Origin: Aliarcobacter sp. | Lineage (GTDB): Bacteria > Campylobacterota > Campylobacteria > Campylobacterales > Arcobacteraceae | Length of the DNA stretch: 40,330 bases | Assembly (NCBI GenBank): GCA_028703945.1 | Contig: JAQVLW010000005.1 | Coordinates: 37,310 to 77,639 of the forward strand | Direction: 5' to 3' | Part shown: in pieces, positions 32,295-40,330 of the stretch | How the letters are laid out: every line of letters begins with the position of its first letter | Numbering within the stretch: the stretch's first letter is position 1 | Translations under genes and position numbers: made by a program | The notes under the pieces: generated by a model | Database searches by the model: none | Told to the model about the DNA's origin: nothing | The model's input: the letters and a program-made list of their open reading frames with translations, nothing else

Positions 32295-33086
32295 TTAAAA
32301 AGTATATACTTTTTTATCCCTTGATTCAAAACTTATACATCTTTTATATCCAACTTCTTTAGCAAGTAATAATGCATCTTCATACATAAATCCAACTTGC
32401 TCTACACTATGAGCATCCGAACCAAAAGTAATATCTATTTGCATTTCAAGAGCTAATTCTAACAATTGTTTTGACGGATAAGTTTCATTAATAGGTTTTC
32501 TCAAACCAGCTGGATTAATTTCTAAAACCATATTTGACTTTTTAATTTCCAACAAAGCCTCTTTTGCTATTAATCTAATATCTTTTTTTGGCAAAAATTT
32601 AAATACCTTAATTAAATCAAAATGCCCAACAATATCGAATAGATTAGTTTTTGCCATAGCTTTTATTGCATCAAAATATTCAATCCAAATTGTATCAATA
32701 TCTTTTGATTTATATACCCCAATAAACTCAGGATTATCAAAACCCCACATATCACTTTTATTTTTTAAAAAATGCACAGAACCTATTAAATAATCAACTT
32801 TTGCATTTACAACTTCATCTAAAATAAAACCATCTAGATAATCAACTTCATAAGCTAATAAAACTTTTATTTCATCTTTATACTTCTCTTTTGCATCCCG
32901 TACTAATTTTTCATATTGATGTTTTTTCGAAATATCCATTCTATATTTTGGGTCATAATTCATTGGCGCATGATCAGAAAATCCATACTCATCAATACCT
33001 AATTCTATTGCTCGTTCTACATATGCATCAACACTACCTTCTGCATGGTTACATAATATTGTATGATTGTGTAAATCTACTCTCAT
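32295..33086 (-). CDS. PHP-domain histidinol-phosphatase (HisJ/HisK family)
   Basis: This 263-residue protein has the complete PHP metal-binding set: DLHNHT (near 4-9), FSDHAPM, YEVDYLDG, GSVHFLKN, GHFDLIKVF and GSDAHSVEQVG. The family includes histidinol phosphatases (hisJ/hisK) that remove the phosphate from L-histidinol phosphate in histidine synthesis. No other his genes are in this window, so the substrate is inferred from family likeness only. It lies between moaE (21 bases) and glnA on the same strand. Confidence 0.85.
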   Translation of the reverse strand: MRVDLHNHTILCNHAEGSVDAYVERAIELGIDEYGFSDHAPMNYDPKYRMDISKKHQYEKLVRDAKEKYKDEIKVLLAYEVDYLDGFILDEVVNAKVDYLIGSVHFLKNKSDMWGFDNPEFIGVYKSKDIDTIWIEYFDAIKAMAKTNLFDIVGHFDLIKVFKFLPKKDIRLIAKEALLEIKKSNMVLEINPAGLRKPINETYPSKQLLELALEMQIDITFGSDAHSVEQVGFMYEDALLLAKEVGYKRCISFESRDKKVYTF

Positions 33087-33107
33087 CTTTATATCCTATT
33101 TTTATAC

Positions 33108-33563
33108 TTATAATAAAATTCCAGCACCACTTATTGCAGTACTTCTATCTTTTGCATAAACTCTTTGTTTATTTATAATATCATATTTCCATATTGGAGC
33201 TTGGGCTTTAAAATCCTCAACAAATTCATCAATTAATTCTAAAGCGACTCTTCTTTTTGGGCTACAAACAGCTGCTATATATGAGCTTTCATGATTAAAA
33301 ACATCTCCACGACTATGAGCCATTAGAACTACCGCTTTTTTCTCTTTTGCTTTTTTTTGCCAAGAATCAAACCATGAATTTAAAATAGGTTCATATATAT
33401 CAAAAGATAATCCATTAATTTTATTTTCATCTCTAACAATACCTACAAAAGTAATAATTGCTCCAAAATTTGAATTCCTGTATTTAGCATACCAAGAATT
33501 TGTAATTTGTTCTACTGGTAAACTACCATCAAATATCTGTAAAAAATCTTTTCTATTGTCCAT
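33108..33563 (-). CDS. moaE: molybdopterin synthase catalytic subunit
   Basis: MoaE, with the MoaD thiocarboxylate, converts precursor Z (cPMP) to molybdopterin. The 151-residue product shows GAIITFVGIVRDENKINGL, the HSRGDVFNHESSYIAAVCS segment, RRVALELIDEFVEDFKAQAPIWKYD in the expected places (seen as FKAQAPIWKYDI). The start at 33563 (MDNRKDFLQ) lies four bases after the moaD stop, with GGTGGA as the ribosome-binding site. An in-frame start at 33611 lies inside moaD and is rejected. Confidence 0.92.
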   Translation of the reverse strand: MDNRKDFLQIFDGSLPVEQITNSWYAKYRNSNFGAIITFVGIVRDENKINGLSFDIYEPILNSWFDSWQKKAKEKKAVVLMAHSRGDVFNHESSYIAAVCSPKRRVALELIDEFVEDFKAQAPIWKYDIINKQRVYAKDRSTAISGAGILL

Positions 33564-33567
33564 TAAT

Positions 33568-33789
33568 TCATCCACCACAAACAGGAGGAAGAAGTGAAAT
33601 TTTATCTCCATCCTTTAAATCAATGTCTTTTGAACAAATTAATGTATCATTAATTGCAACTGCACATGTATCTAACCAAGAATAAATTTCTTTATCATTT
33701 TTTAAAATTTCACTTAATTCAGATAGATTCTTTATATCTAATTTCATATCATCTTTATTTATTGGTCCTAAGAACTCAACTATTACCAT
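33568..33789 (-). CDS. moaD: molybdopterin synthase sulfur carrier subunit
   Basis: MoaD is a small ubiquitin-like protein whose C-terminal Gly-Gly is made into a thiocarboxylate that gives sulfur to molybdopterin. The 73-residue product ends LPPVCGG, carries the typical VAINDTLI and DLKDGDKISLLPPV, and lies directly upstream of moaE. The ATG at 33789 is eight bases after GAGG. A GTG three codons further upstream overlaps that site and is less likely. It diverges from mqnA. Confidence 0.92.
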   Translation of the reverse strand: MVIVEFLGPINKDDMKLDIKNLSELSEILKNDKEIYSWLDTCAVAINDTLICSKDIDLKDGDKISLLPPVCGG

Positions 33790-33858
33790 TTTAACCACCT
33801 CTTATAATATTTGTATTATTATGTCAAAAAATTCTACCATAATAAGGACAAATGTTTT

Positions 33859-34521
33859 ATGATATTTGCAAAGATTGATTTTATTAACTTACTTCCATTT
33901 CACATATTTATCAAAAAAAATATACAATCATCTCAATTAAAAGCAATTATTGAATACAAAAAATCTTATCCATCTTCTATTACTGAGAAATTTAAAAAAC
34001 GAAAAGTTGATAGTGCTTTTATCTCTTCAATTGGTTCAAGAAATGAAAAATTTTTAGATTTCGGAATTGTGGCACATGATGAAGTATTATCAGTATTATT
34101 AGTTCCAGGAAATGAACAAAATGATTACCAATCAAAAACATCAAATGCTCTTGCAAAAGTTTTAGACTTAAAAGGCAAAGTTATAATTGGAGACAAGGCT
34201 CTAAATTTTTACCATGAAAATAAAAATATAGAGAAAATAGATTTAGCAAAATATTGGAAAGATAAATACAATTTACCTTTTGTTTTTGCAGTTTTATGTT
34301 TTAATTCAAATAAAAAAGCTTTAGACAAATTAACAAAAAATTTTAATAAAAAATATATAAAAATTCCTCAATATATCCTAGAACAATATTCACAAAGAAG
34401 TGGTGTTTCAAAAAAACATATTTTAGAATATTTAAAAAAAATTGATTATGACTTAGGAATAAAAGAAAAAAGAGCATTAAAACTTTTTCTAAAATTAACA
34501 AAAGAAAAAGGGATAGAATGA
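33859..34521 (+). CDS. mqnA: chorismate dehydratase, MqnA family (futalosine pathway)
   Basis: MqnA converts chorismate to 3-enolpyruvylbenzoate in the futalosine route to menaquinone, which Campylobacterota use. The 220-residue product starts [15 protein letters not shown], with the family's conserved N-terminal strand and loop, then [21 protein letters not shown] and a second half with DKALNFY. The ATG at 33859 is ten bases after AAGGA; an earlier in-frame ATG at 33811 is not supported by a ribosome-binding site. MqnD has a related fold, but its protein is longer and opens differently. The last four bases overlap uppP (ATGA). Confidence 0.8.
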   Translation: MIFAKIDFINLLPFHIFIKKNIQSSQLKAIIEYKKSYPSSITEKFKKRKVDSAFISSIGSRNEKFLDFGIVAHDEVLSVLLVPGNEQNDYQSKTSNALAKVLDLKGKVIIGDKALNFYHENKNIEKIDLAKYWKDKYNLPFVFAVLCFNSNKKALDKLTKNFNKKYIKIPQYILEQYSQRSGVSKKHILEYLKKIDYDLGIKEKRALKLFLKLTKEKGIE

Positions 34522-35285
34522 CCATTTGGGATTCCATTATATTGGGTATTGTAGAAGGCTTTACAGAATTTCTACCAATATCTTCAACAGGACATATGAT
34601 AGTTGTTAGTGAATTTTTAGGAATAGAACAAACAAATATAAATAAGGCATTCGAAGTTATCATTCAATTTGCAGCAATTTTAGCTGTAATCTTAACTTAT
34701 CCATCAAAGTTTACTTTTAAACATATAAATTTATGGTCAAAAGTTATGATTGCATTTTTACCAATAGCAGCCCTTGGTTTTATATTTTCAAAACAAGTAA
34801 AAGCTATGTTTAGTATAGAAATTGTAGCCGTAATGTTTATAATTGGTGGTATTATTTTTTTAATTGTTGAAAGATTTTACAAAGAAGAAGAAACACATAC
34901 TTTAGATGTTGAAGATGTTACATATAAACAAGCAATTTGGATTGGATTAGCTCAAATTTTTGCACTGATTCCAGGAACATCAAGAGCAGGAGCAAGTGTT
35001 ATTGGAGCTATGTTAGTTGGACTTAATAGAAAAACAAGTGCTGAATTTTCATTTTTATTAGCATTTCCTGTTATGTGTGCAACAACAGCTTATGACTTAT
35101 TAAAATACCATAATGACCTTTTTATCGGTGCAAATTTGTTAAATTTAGCTGTTGGATTTGTGGTTTCATTTATTATTGGATTTCTAACAATAAAAATATT
35201 CTTAAAATTCCTAGAAAAATTTACTTTTGTTGCCTTTGGAATTTATAGAATAGTATTTGGGATTTTACTTCTTATTATTTTCTAA
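34518..35285 (+). CDS. uppP: undecaprenyl-diphosphatase
   Basis: UppP (BacA) dephosphorylates undecaprenyl diphosphate so that the lipid carrier can be reused for wall synthesis. The 255-residue membrane protein has the two signature regions [15 protein letters not shown] (near 13-27) and [17 protein letters not shown] (near 150) with the catalytic residues, and about seven hydrophobic helices. It is translationally coupled to mqnA. Its last 21 bases overlap the convergent 3' end of murG. Raised UppP levels give bacitracin tolerance in other bacteria. Confidence 0.95.
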   Translation: MTIWDSIILGIVEGFTEFLPISSTGHMIVVSEFLGIEQTNINKAFEVIIQFAAILAVILTYPSKFTFKHINLWSKVMIAFLPIAALGFIFSKQVKAMFSIEIVAVMFIIGGIIFLIVERFYKEEETHTLDVEDVTYKQAIWIGLAQIFALIPGTSRAGASVIGAMLVGLNRKTSAEFSFLLAFPVMCATTAYDLLKYHNDLFIGANLLNLAVGFVVSFIIGFLTIKIFLKFLEKFTFVAFGIYRIVFGILLLIIF

Positions 35286-36296
35286 AATAATATTTATTAT
35301 TAAAGATATAGCATTTGGATTAATTGAACTTATTAATTCAATGCTTATTTTATGAATATCAGAGTTTATCATTTTAAAAAAATCCTCTTCATTTAAATCA
35401 TCTTCTCTTTTTAAAAAACACAAACCTTTATCAAATAAAGCTTTTGCATTATAATATTGATGATCACCGGCCGCGTGTTTATAAGGAATAAAAAAAGTTG
35501 GTAATGAATTTGCACATAATTCCCATAAAGTTGAAGCACCTGCACGACTCACTGCAAAATCAGCACTTGACATTTTAGAAGGAATATCTTTTGAAAAATC
35601 AAAAATATCTGCACTTATATTTAATTTTTTATATTCTTCCAATACTCTTTTAAAATCATTTTTTCCTGTTTGATGAATAATTTTAATACCCATTTCATTT
35701 AATCTAGGAGCTACTTTTAAAGCAAAATCATTTATACAAATTGCGCCTTGTGAACCACCAAAGAATGCAATCATTTTTATTTTATCTCTTACTCTAGCTG
35801 TTTCAAAAAACTCTTTTGCAACTGGATAATCTTTTACTAAAGAATTCTCATCAAATGAAGAAAAAACATCTGTTGCAAATTTTGATGTAATTTCATTTAG
35901 TTTACCCATTTTTGAATTTTGTTCATGTATATATAATTTACATCCAAATTTCAATATTGAAGCGAATGTAGCTGCTGCTGCTGAAAATCCACCCACAGAA
36001 ATAACCATTTTAATATTATATTTAGAATATAAATTTAAACAATATATAGTTTTTGAGAATATGTTTAATAAAGATGTCACTTTACCAAATGAATTTTTAT
36101 TTACAACTCCCCTTGTGTCTAAAAAAATTGCTTTTTTTAATCTTTTATCATTTTCAAACCAAGCTTTATCTTGACCATTTGATGAACCAATAAAAATTAC
36201 ATTAATTCCACGCTTATGAAATTCTTCAATAAAAGCATCTGCAACTTTTAAATGCCCACCTGTTCCACCACCTGTAACGATTACCGTTTCATTCAT
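35265..36296 (-). CDS. murG: UDP-N-acetylglucosamine--MurNAc-(pentapeptide) pyrophosphoryl-undecaprenol GlcNAc transferase
   Basis: MurG adds GlcNAc to lipid I to make lipid II at the inner face of the membrane. The 343-residue GT-B enzyme has [10 protein letters not shown] at the N-terminus, [33 protein letters not shown] (near 178) and [14 protein letters not shown] with the C-terminal [14 protein letters not shown]. The ATG follows the ftsW stop with no intervening base, so translation is coupled. The 3' ends of murG and uppP overlap convergently. Confidence 0.96.
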   Translation of the reverse strand: MNETVIVTGGGTGGHLKVADAFIEEFHKRGINVIFIGSSNGQDKAWFENDKRLKKAIFLDTRGVVNKNSFGKVTSLLNIFSKTIYCLNLYSKYNIKMVISVGGFSAAAATFASILKFGCKLYIHEQNSKMGKLNEITSKFATDVFSSFDENSLVKDYPVAKEFFETARVRDKIKMIAFFGGSQGAICINDFALKVAPRLNEMGIKIIHQTGKNDFKRVLEEYKKLNISADIFDFSKDIPSKMSSADFAVSRAGASTLWELCANSLPTFFIPYKHAAGDHQYYNAKALFDKGLCFLKREDDLNEEDFFKMINSDIHKISIELISSINPNAISLIINIILENNKK

Positions 36297-37541
36297 TTAT
36301 TTTTTAACCTTTCTAATAACTTCCTCTTCTTTTGCAACTTTACTAATCGATAAAACTAATCCAATAGATATAGCCATAGACAGCATTGATGAACCTCCAT
36401 AAGATAAAAGAGGAACAGCAATACCTTTTATAGGAATCATCCCTGATATTCCGTAAGAATTGATTAAAAATGCAATTATTATCATTAGTGCTATTCCTAA
36501 TGTAAATAGATGGTAAATTGGGTTTTCAACTCTTCTACTTATTTTAAAAATTCTCCAAATAATTAAAAACATAATTGCTGAAATTAGCATTAATCCAACT
36601 AATCCTATCTCTTCAGTTATTCCAGCGAGAACAAAGTCCGTATGAACTTCAGATAAGAATCCAACTTTTAAATCACCCAGACCAACACCTTGTCCAAAAA
36701 AGCCTCCATTATGGATTGCATTTAATGAGTGTGAAACTTGATAAGGTTCAGGTAATTCATCAATACGAAGGTACTTTTCTGCCCATGAAGGTAATACAGA
36801 AAGAATTCCATCTTGAACCATTGCCCACCATGAATGAATTCTTTTAATTCTATGAGGTGCTACAATAATTAATCCAATAACTCCAACAATTGCAATAGTT
36901 CCTAAAGCTAGGAATATTTTAAATGATCTATTTGCAAAAATCAATAAAACAACTAAAATAATTGCTAATAGAACAACTTGTCCTAAATCTTTTTGTAAAA
37001 AAGCAATAACAAATACAACAATAAAAAAAGTAAAAAAGTAAGGAGATAAAAGTAAAACTTCTTCTATTAATCCAATTTTTTTCGGCTGATGAATTACTTT
37101 TCTATGAAATGACCAAGATAAGAAATATATAAATCCTATTTTAAAAAATTCCACAGGAGATAATGAAAAGCCAGGAAGCCTAATCCATCTATTCGCTCCT
37201 CCTGATTCAGTTACCATAAAACTTGGTAAGAAGGGCATTAATATCATTATGACAAAAAAAATCACAAAAAGATTCATTCCAATCTTTTTAACTATTTTGT
37301 CAGGATCTAATAGGGAAAAATACCACATTATAAAAATAGCAAGAATTCCTACTAATCCTTGTCTTATAAAAAAATGAAATTGATCATATCCAAAAAATTC
37401 CACCGTATAAATGGTCAAAGAATATGAAAAAGTTATGCTGATAATTATTAATAATGACACCAATATAAACAAAGGATAGTCGGCTTCATTGTTATTTGAT
37501 TTATTGTTATTTGATTTAATATTAGTTTTGTTAAAATACAT
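36297..37541 (-). CDS. ftsW: SEDS-family glycan polymerase FtsW
   Basis: This 414-residue SEDS protein has about ten membrane helices. FtsW polymerises lipid II at the septum together with FtsI. Diagnostic stretches are GGANRWIRLPGFSLSPVEFFK (two blocks, GANRWI and LSPVEFFKI), DLGQVVLL, and LAGITEEIGLVG with the catalytic acidic residues. A RodA paralogue would be an alternative, but the pairing with murG and the divergent ftsI favour FtsW. The cytoplasmic N-terminus carries the repeat KSNNNKSNNN, coded by a tandem 15-base repeat. It diverges from ftsI with only 28 bases between the starts. Confidence 0.9.
   Translation of the reverse strand: MYFNKTNIKSNNNKSNNNEADYPLFILVSLLIIISITFSYSLTIYTVEFFGYDQFHFFIRQGLVGILAIFIMWYFSLLDPDKIVKKIGMNLFVIFFVIMILMPFLPSFMVTESGGANRWIRLPGFSLSPVEFFKIGFIYFLSWSFHRKVIHQPKKIGLIEEVLLLSPYFFTFFIVVFVIAFLQKDLGQVVLLAIILVVLLIFANRSFKIFLALGTIAIVGVIGLIIVAPHRIKRIHSWWAMVQDGILSVLPSWAEKYLRIDELPEPYQVSHSLNAIHNGGFFGQGVGLGDLKVGFLSEVHTDFVLAGITEEIGLVGLMLISAIMFLIIWRIFKISRRVENPIYHLFTLGIALMIIIAFLINSYGISGMIPIKGIAVPLLSYGGSSMLSMAISIGLVLSISKVAKEEEVIRKVKK
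37489..37518. repeat. in-frame 15-bp tandem repeat in ftsW
   Basis: Two exact units of TTGTTATTTGATTTA lie in the 5' end of ftsW and encode two copies of a KSNNN-like stretch before the first membrane helix. Length changes by slippage would keep the reading frame. Confidence 0.85.
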
Positions 37542-37569
37542 TTCTCATTATATAATAATATGGATAAAT

Positions 37570-39474
37570 ATGCCTTCAAAAAAAATCGAAAAAGTTGATA
37601 AAACAAAAAAAATCGTGATTCTATTTTCATTTATTTTTTTCTGTTTAAGTATTTTATTTTTTTCAGTATTTAGAACAATTACTGAAAAACGACACATGCC
37701 TTCATTAAAAGGTGAAAAATCTGAATTATCAGTAAGAGGAGATATTATAAGTTCTGATAATTTTAAAATTGCGTCTTCTAAAAAAGTTTATAAAGCAATG
37801 ATTGATACAAGATATTTAGACCCAGACAAAGAAGAACTTTTTTTAAATTTATTTTCAATTTATAGTGGTATTGATTATAAAACAGTAAAAGATAAATTAG
37901 CAGAAGGAAAAAAAGAACCAGGAAGTTTAGTTCTTTCTTATAGTATTGATTCAAGATCAGCAAAAAACCTAAAAGAGCTAGCTTTTAAATTAATACAATT
38001 AGATGTATTTGAAAGTAAATTAATAAATGGTGCAAAAATATTAAGAGGTTTAACAATCAGTGAAAGTGGTGAAAAAAGAACTTTCTCATATAACGATACC
38101 TTAACTCCCGTTGTAGGATATATCTCAAAATTTGAATCAGAATCAGGAAAAACAAAAGTAAATGGTATAAAAGGTTTAGAAAAAAATTACAATAAAGTAT
38201 TAAATCAATCAAAAGATGGAATTTTACAGGGTGATAGAGATGTATTATCATATATATCTTTTGATAAAAATTCAATTATAAGAAAAAGAGTTGATGGTGC
38301 AACCTTAAATTTAAATATTCCTCTAAAACTTCAAAAAAACAATGAAATCACTTTAGATATGTATAAAAAGAAATTAAGTGCAGATGAAATTATTGTTTCA
38401 GTTATGGAAAACAAAACTGGAAAAATTATAACAATGGCGTCTTCAAATAGATTTAATCCTGAAAAAATTGTAAAAGAAGATATTCCATCGTTAAATGTTA
38501 ATGCAATTGAATATCAATTTGAGCCTGGATCTATTATAAAACCAATTTCTATTTCATTAGCAATGGATAAAAATTTAGTTAAAAGAAATGAAAGTTTTTA
38601 CGCTTATAATGAAGGAGAAAAAGGAATTAAAGGATTTCCTAGAGGTGGCTATAAAATAGGAAGATTTACAATAAAAGATGACCACCAATTTGCAAAACAT
38701 AATTTATCTTTAGATGATATTATTATGTTTTCATCAAATATTGGTACATTACAAATTGCTCAAAGATTAAGTGGACCAGAATTTTATGAAGGTATGAAAA
38801 GATTTGGTTTTACTAGGAAAACAGGAATAGATTTGCCTTATGAAAAAAAAGGTGTAATGCCAAAAGTTTGGCAATTTTCGGTTGGGGATAAAGATAAAAG
38901 AGATAATGTTTTCAAAGCAACAGTATCTTTTGGACAAGGTATGACTTCTACTTTTATACAAATAATAAAAGCATATTCTACATTTAATAATGATGGCTAT
39001 ATGATTACCCCTAGAATCGTGTCTCACCTAACATATGACAACAATAAATACAAACCTTATGATGATAGACTTGAAAAAGTTATTTCAAAAGAGACAGCAA
39101 ATGAAATGAAAAAATTATTAATCAAAACAGTAAATGATGGGACAGGAAGAGCTGCAAAAATTGAAGGTCTAGAAATTGGTGGGAAAACAGGAACAGCACA
39201 AATAGCACGAGGGGGAAAATACCTAAAAGAATATATTTCATCTTTCTTTGGCTTTGTAAATGATGAACATAATAACTCATATACAATTGGTGTAACTGTA
39301 ATTAACCCCATATCAACTGGACCTAATTGGTATTACTACTATGCTTCAGCATCTGCTGTTCCCGTTTTTAAGGAAATTATTCAAAATTTAGTAAAATTAA
39401 ATTATTTAGTGCCAAAAGATACAATAAATTTTGATAAAAAAACAAATGAAGATATAATGCCAGAAAAGGATTAA
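37570..39474 (+). CDS. ftsI: class B penicillin-binding protein, FtsI (PBP3)-type transpeptidase
   Basis: FtsI cross-links septal peptidoglycan. The 634-residue product has a short cytoplasmic tail, one membrane anchor (about 17-35), an N-terminal class B domain beginning near ELSVRGDIISSDNF, and a transpeptidase domain with EPGSIIKPISI (active-site SxxK, near 318), SSN in IMFSSNIGT, and GGKTGTAQ (near 535). The ATG at 37570 gives the normal anchor position. A frame extending to 37489 would overlap ftsW in reverse and is rejected. An elongasome PBP2 is unlikely because of ftsW opposite. It is followed after one base by a cyclophilin gene. Confidence 0.9.
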   Translation: MPSKKIEKVDKTKKIVILFSFIFFCLSILFFSVFRTITEKRHMPSLKGEKSELSVRGDIISSDNFKIASSKKVYKAMIDTRYLDPDKEELFLNLFSIYSGIDYKTVKDKLAEGKKEPGSLVLSYSIDSRSAKNLKELAFKLIQLDVFESKLINGAKILRGLTISESGEKRTFSYNDTLTPVVGYISKFESESGKTKVNGIKGLEKNYNKVLNQSKDGILQGDRDVLSYISFDKNSIIRKRVDGATLNLNIPLKLQKNNEITLDMYKKKLSADEIIVSVMENKTGKIITMASSNRFNPEKIVKEDIPSLNVNAIEYQFEPGSIIKPISISLAMDKNLVKRNESFYAYNEGEKGIKGFPRGGYKIGRFTIKDDHQFAKHNLSLDDIIMFSSNIGTLQIAQRLSGPEFYEGMKRFGFTRKTGIDLPYEKKGVMPKVWQFSVGDKDKRDNVFKATVSFGQGMTSTFIQIIKAYSTFNNDGYMITPRIVSHLTYDNNKYKPYDDRLEKVISKETANEMKKLLIKTVNDGTGRAAKIEGLEIGGKTGTAQIARGGKYLKEYISSFFGFVNDEHNNSYTIGVTVINPISTGPNWYYYYASASAVPVFKEIIQNLVKLNYLVPKDTINFDKKTNEDIMPEKD

Positions 39475-39475
39475 A

Positions 39476-39985
39476 ATGTTTGGATTTAAAAAAGAATTAA
39501 AAAAATATAATTTAACACAAGAAGAGTTATCAAAATTAAACTATGCAAAAATTACTACTGAAAAAGGAATTATTTGGGTACAACTTTTTAATAAAGAAAC
39601 ACCAATTGCTGTATCTAACTTTTCAACTTTAGCAAATGATGGTTTTTATAATGGATTAAATTTCCATAGAGTAATTGATGGTTTTATGGCACAAGGTGGT
39701 TGTCCAGAAGGTTCTGGAGTAGGAGGACCTGGATGGTCAATTGAGTGTGAAACAAAAGCAGAAAAACAAGTACACAAAAAAGGAAGCTTATCAATGGCTC
39801 ACGCTGGTAAAAATACAGGAGGAAGCCAATTCTTTATTTGTTTTGTTTATTGTCCTCATTTAGATGGTGGTCATACTGTATTTGGTGGAATTGAAGAAAA
39901 TGATGAAGATAGTTTTACTGTACTTGATTCAATCAAACAAAAAGATAAAATCGTTTCAATTGAAATTTTGGAAAAAAGAGATTAA
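39476..39985 (+). CDS. peptidyl-prolyl cis-trans isomerase, cyclophilin type
   Basis: This 169-residue protein has a single cyclophilin domain with the catalytic Arg and the surrounding block NFHRVIDGFMAQGGCPEGSG (near 60-79), GSLSMAHAGKNTGGSQFFIC and HLDGGHTVFGGI. There is no signal peptide, so it should be cytoplasmic. It helps proteins fold by isomerising X-Pro bonds. It starts one base after the ftsI stop, so the two are probably cotranscribed. An AT-rich hairpin follows at 40027. Confidence 0.94.
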   Translation: MFGFKKELKKYNLTQEELSKLNYAKITTEKGIIWVQLFNKETPIAVSNFSTLANDGFYNGLNFHRVIDGFMAQGGCPEGSGVGGPGWSIECETKAEKQVHKKGSLSMAHAGKNTGGSQFFICFVYCPHLDGGHTVFGGIEENDEDSFTVLDSIKQKDKIVSIEILEKRD

Positions 39986-40026
39986 TTTAGGCGCTGTAAG
40001 AATAACCGTGTAAGTTCAAAAAAGTG

Positions 40027-40057
40027 AATCTATTAGATACAATTTATCTAGTAGATT
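40027..40057 (+). terminator. hairpin downstream of the cyclophilin gene
   Basis: AATCTATTAGATA and TATCTAGTAGATT form a 13-base stem (12 Watson-Crick pairs and one G-U) around a five-base loop, about 40 bases after the stop. T residues follow only briefly. It probably ends or stabilises the ftsI-ppi transcript. Confidence 0.5.
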
Positions 40058-40162
40058 TATTCAAGGATTTACAAATGAATATATTAAATTAAGAAAACAA
40101 ATAAGAGAAGGTGAAGAAATATTATTAGATGATATTTTCTCAAAGAGAAAGACTCTTAAAAG

Positions 40163-40189
40163 GAAGTGAAGATTTAACACTTTCACTTC
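40163..40189 (-). terminator. terminator of tRNA-Thr(GGT)
   Basis: GAAGTGAA / TTCACTTC is an exact 8-base stem with an 11-base loop, 25 bases after the tRNA 3' end; CCTTTT follows on the minus strand. Confidence 0.6.
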
Positions 40190-40213
40190 TACAAATAAAT
40201 AAGAAGAGCTAAG

Positions 40214-40289
40214 TGGTGCTCACAATCGGAGTTGAACCGATAACCTCTTCCTTACCATGGAATTGCTCTACCATTGGAGCTATGCAAGC
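40214..40289 (-). tRNA. trnT: tRNA-Thr (GGT)
   Basis: The 76-base gene has acceptor GCTTGCA / TGTGAGC (with two G-U pairs), D-arm GCTCCAATGGTAGAGC, anticodon loop ATGGTAA with anticodon GGT, T-loop TCGGTTCAACTCCGA and an encoded CCA. It stands alone, downstream of a TATAAT box. Confidence 0.92.
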
Positions 40290-40315
40290 TGAAAGACCTA
40301 ATATAGGGATAGAAG

Positions 40316-40321
40316 ATTATA
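40316..40321 (-). promoter_or_regulatory. -10 of the tRNA-Thr(GGT) promoter
   Basis: TATAAT on the minus strand, about 27 bases before the tRNA 5' end; the -35 region would lie at or beyond the window edge. Confidence 0.55.
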
Positions 40322-40330
40322 CCTAAAGAA

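Overview
The window is AT-rich bacterial DNA (GC about 30 % by eye) that looks like a Campylobacterota chromosome, most probably Arcobacter or a close relative. The signs are the murD-mraY / gpmI arrangement, a MqnA-type (futalosine pathway) menaquinone gene, a PHP-type histidinol phosphatase, and a tRNA-tuf-rpmG-trnW-secE-nusG-rplKAJL-rpoB-rpoC cluster in which rpoB and rpoC are separate genes, whereas Helicobacter and Wolinella have them fused. The genus is an inference; the class is fairly safe.

Layout. (1) 78-6101, all minus strand: one tightly packed operon in the order response regulator, histidine kinase, TolC-like outer membrane channel, HlyD-like adaptor, FtsX/DevC-type permease, ABC ATPase. 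Together they form a tripartite ABC exporter with its own two-component system. (2) 6368-9331: a candidate small integrative element of about 2.9 kb carrying only a Fic-domain gene and a P4-type tyrosine recombinase. It appears to sit in the 3' end of yciI. The last nine codons and stop of yciI recur as a diverged copy at the far end (VPVKLLPKN-stop versus VPMKLLPKQ-stop), at equal internal spacing. (3) 9299-24207, minus strand: yciI, a small membrane protein gene, and the long transcription/translation cluster read from right to left: tRNA-Phe, -Thr, -Tyr, -Gly, tuf, rpmG, tRNA-Trp, secE, nusG, rplK, rplA, rplJ, rplL, rpoB, rpoC. Its intergenic spaces are full of RNA hairpins, several of which contain the stop codon of the upstream ribosomal protein gene. 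(4) 24249-30713: murD and mraY (minus) diverge from gpmI, an orphan ABC ATPase gene and a class A penicillin-binding protein gene (plus). (5) 30778-33789, minus: moaD, moaE, hisJ-like and glnA. (6) 33859-39985: mqnA and uppP (plus), murG and ftsW (minus), then ftsI and a cyclophilin gene (plus). A lone tRNA-Thr(GGT) ends the window on the minus strand.

Much of the right half serves cell-wall synthesis: MurD, MraY and MurG build lipid II, UppP recycles the carrier lipid, FtsW and PBP1A polymerise glycan, and PBP1A and FtsI cross-link it. The accessory part is 6.3-9.3 kb, possibly with the efflux operon beside it. I saw no rRNA, insertion sequence, CRISPR array or phage gene. The most unusual items are the int-fic element in yciI, the stop-codon hairpins of the ribosomal protein cluster, and a leader of rplJ whose loop could pair with the rplJ ribosome-binding site.
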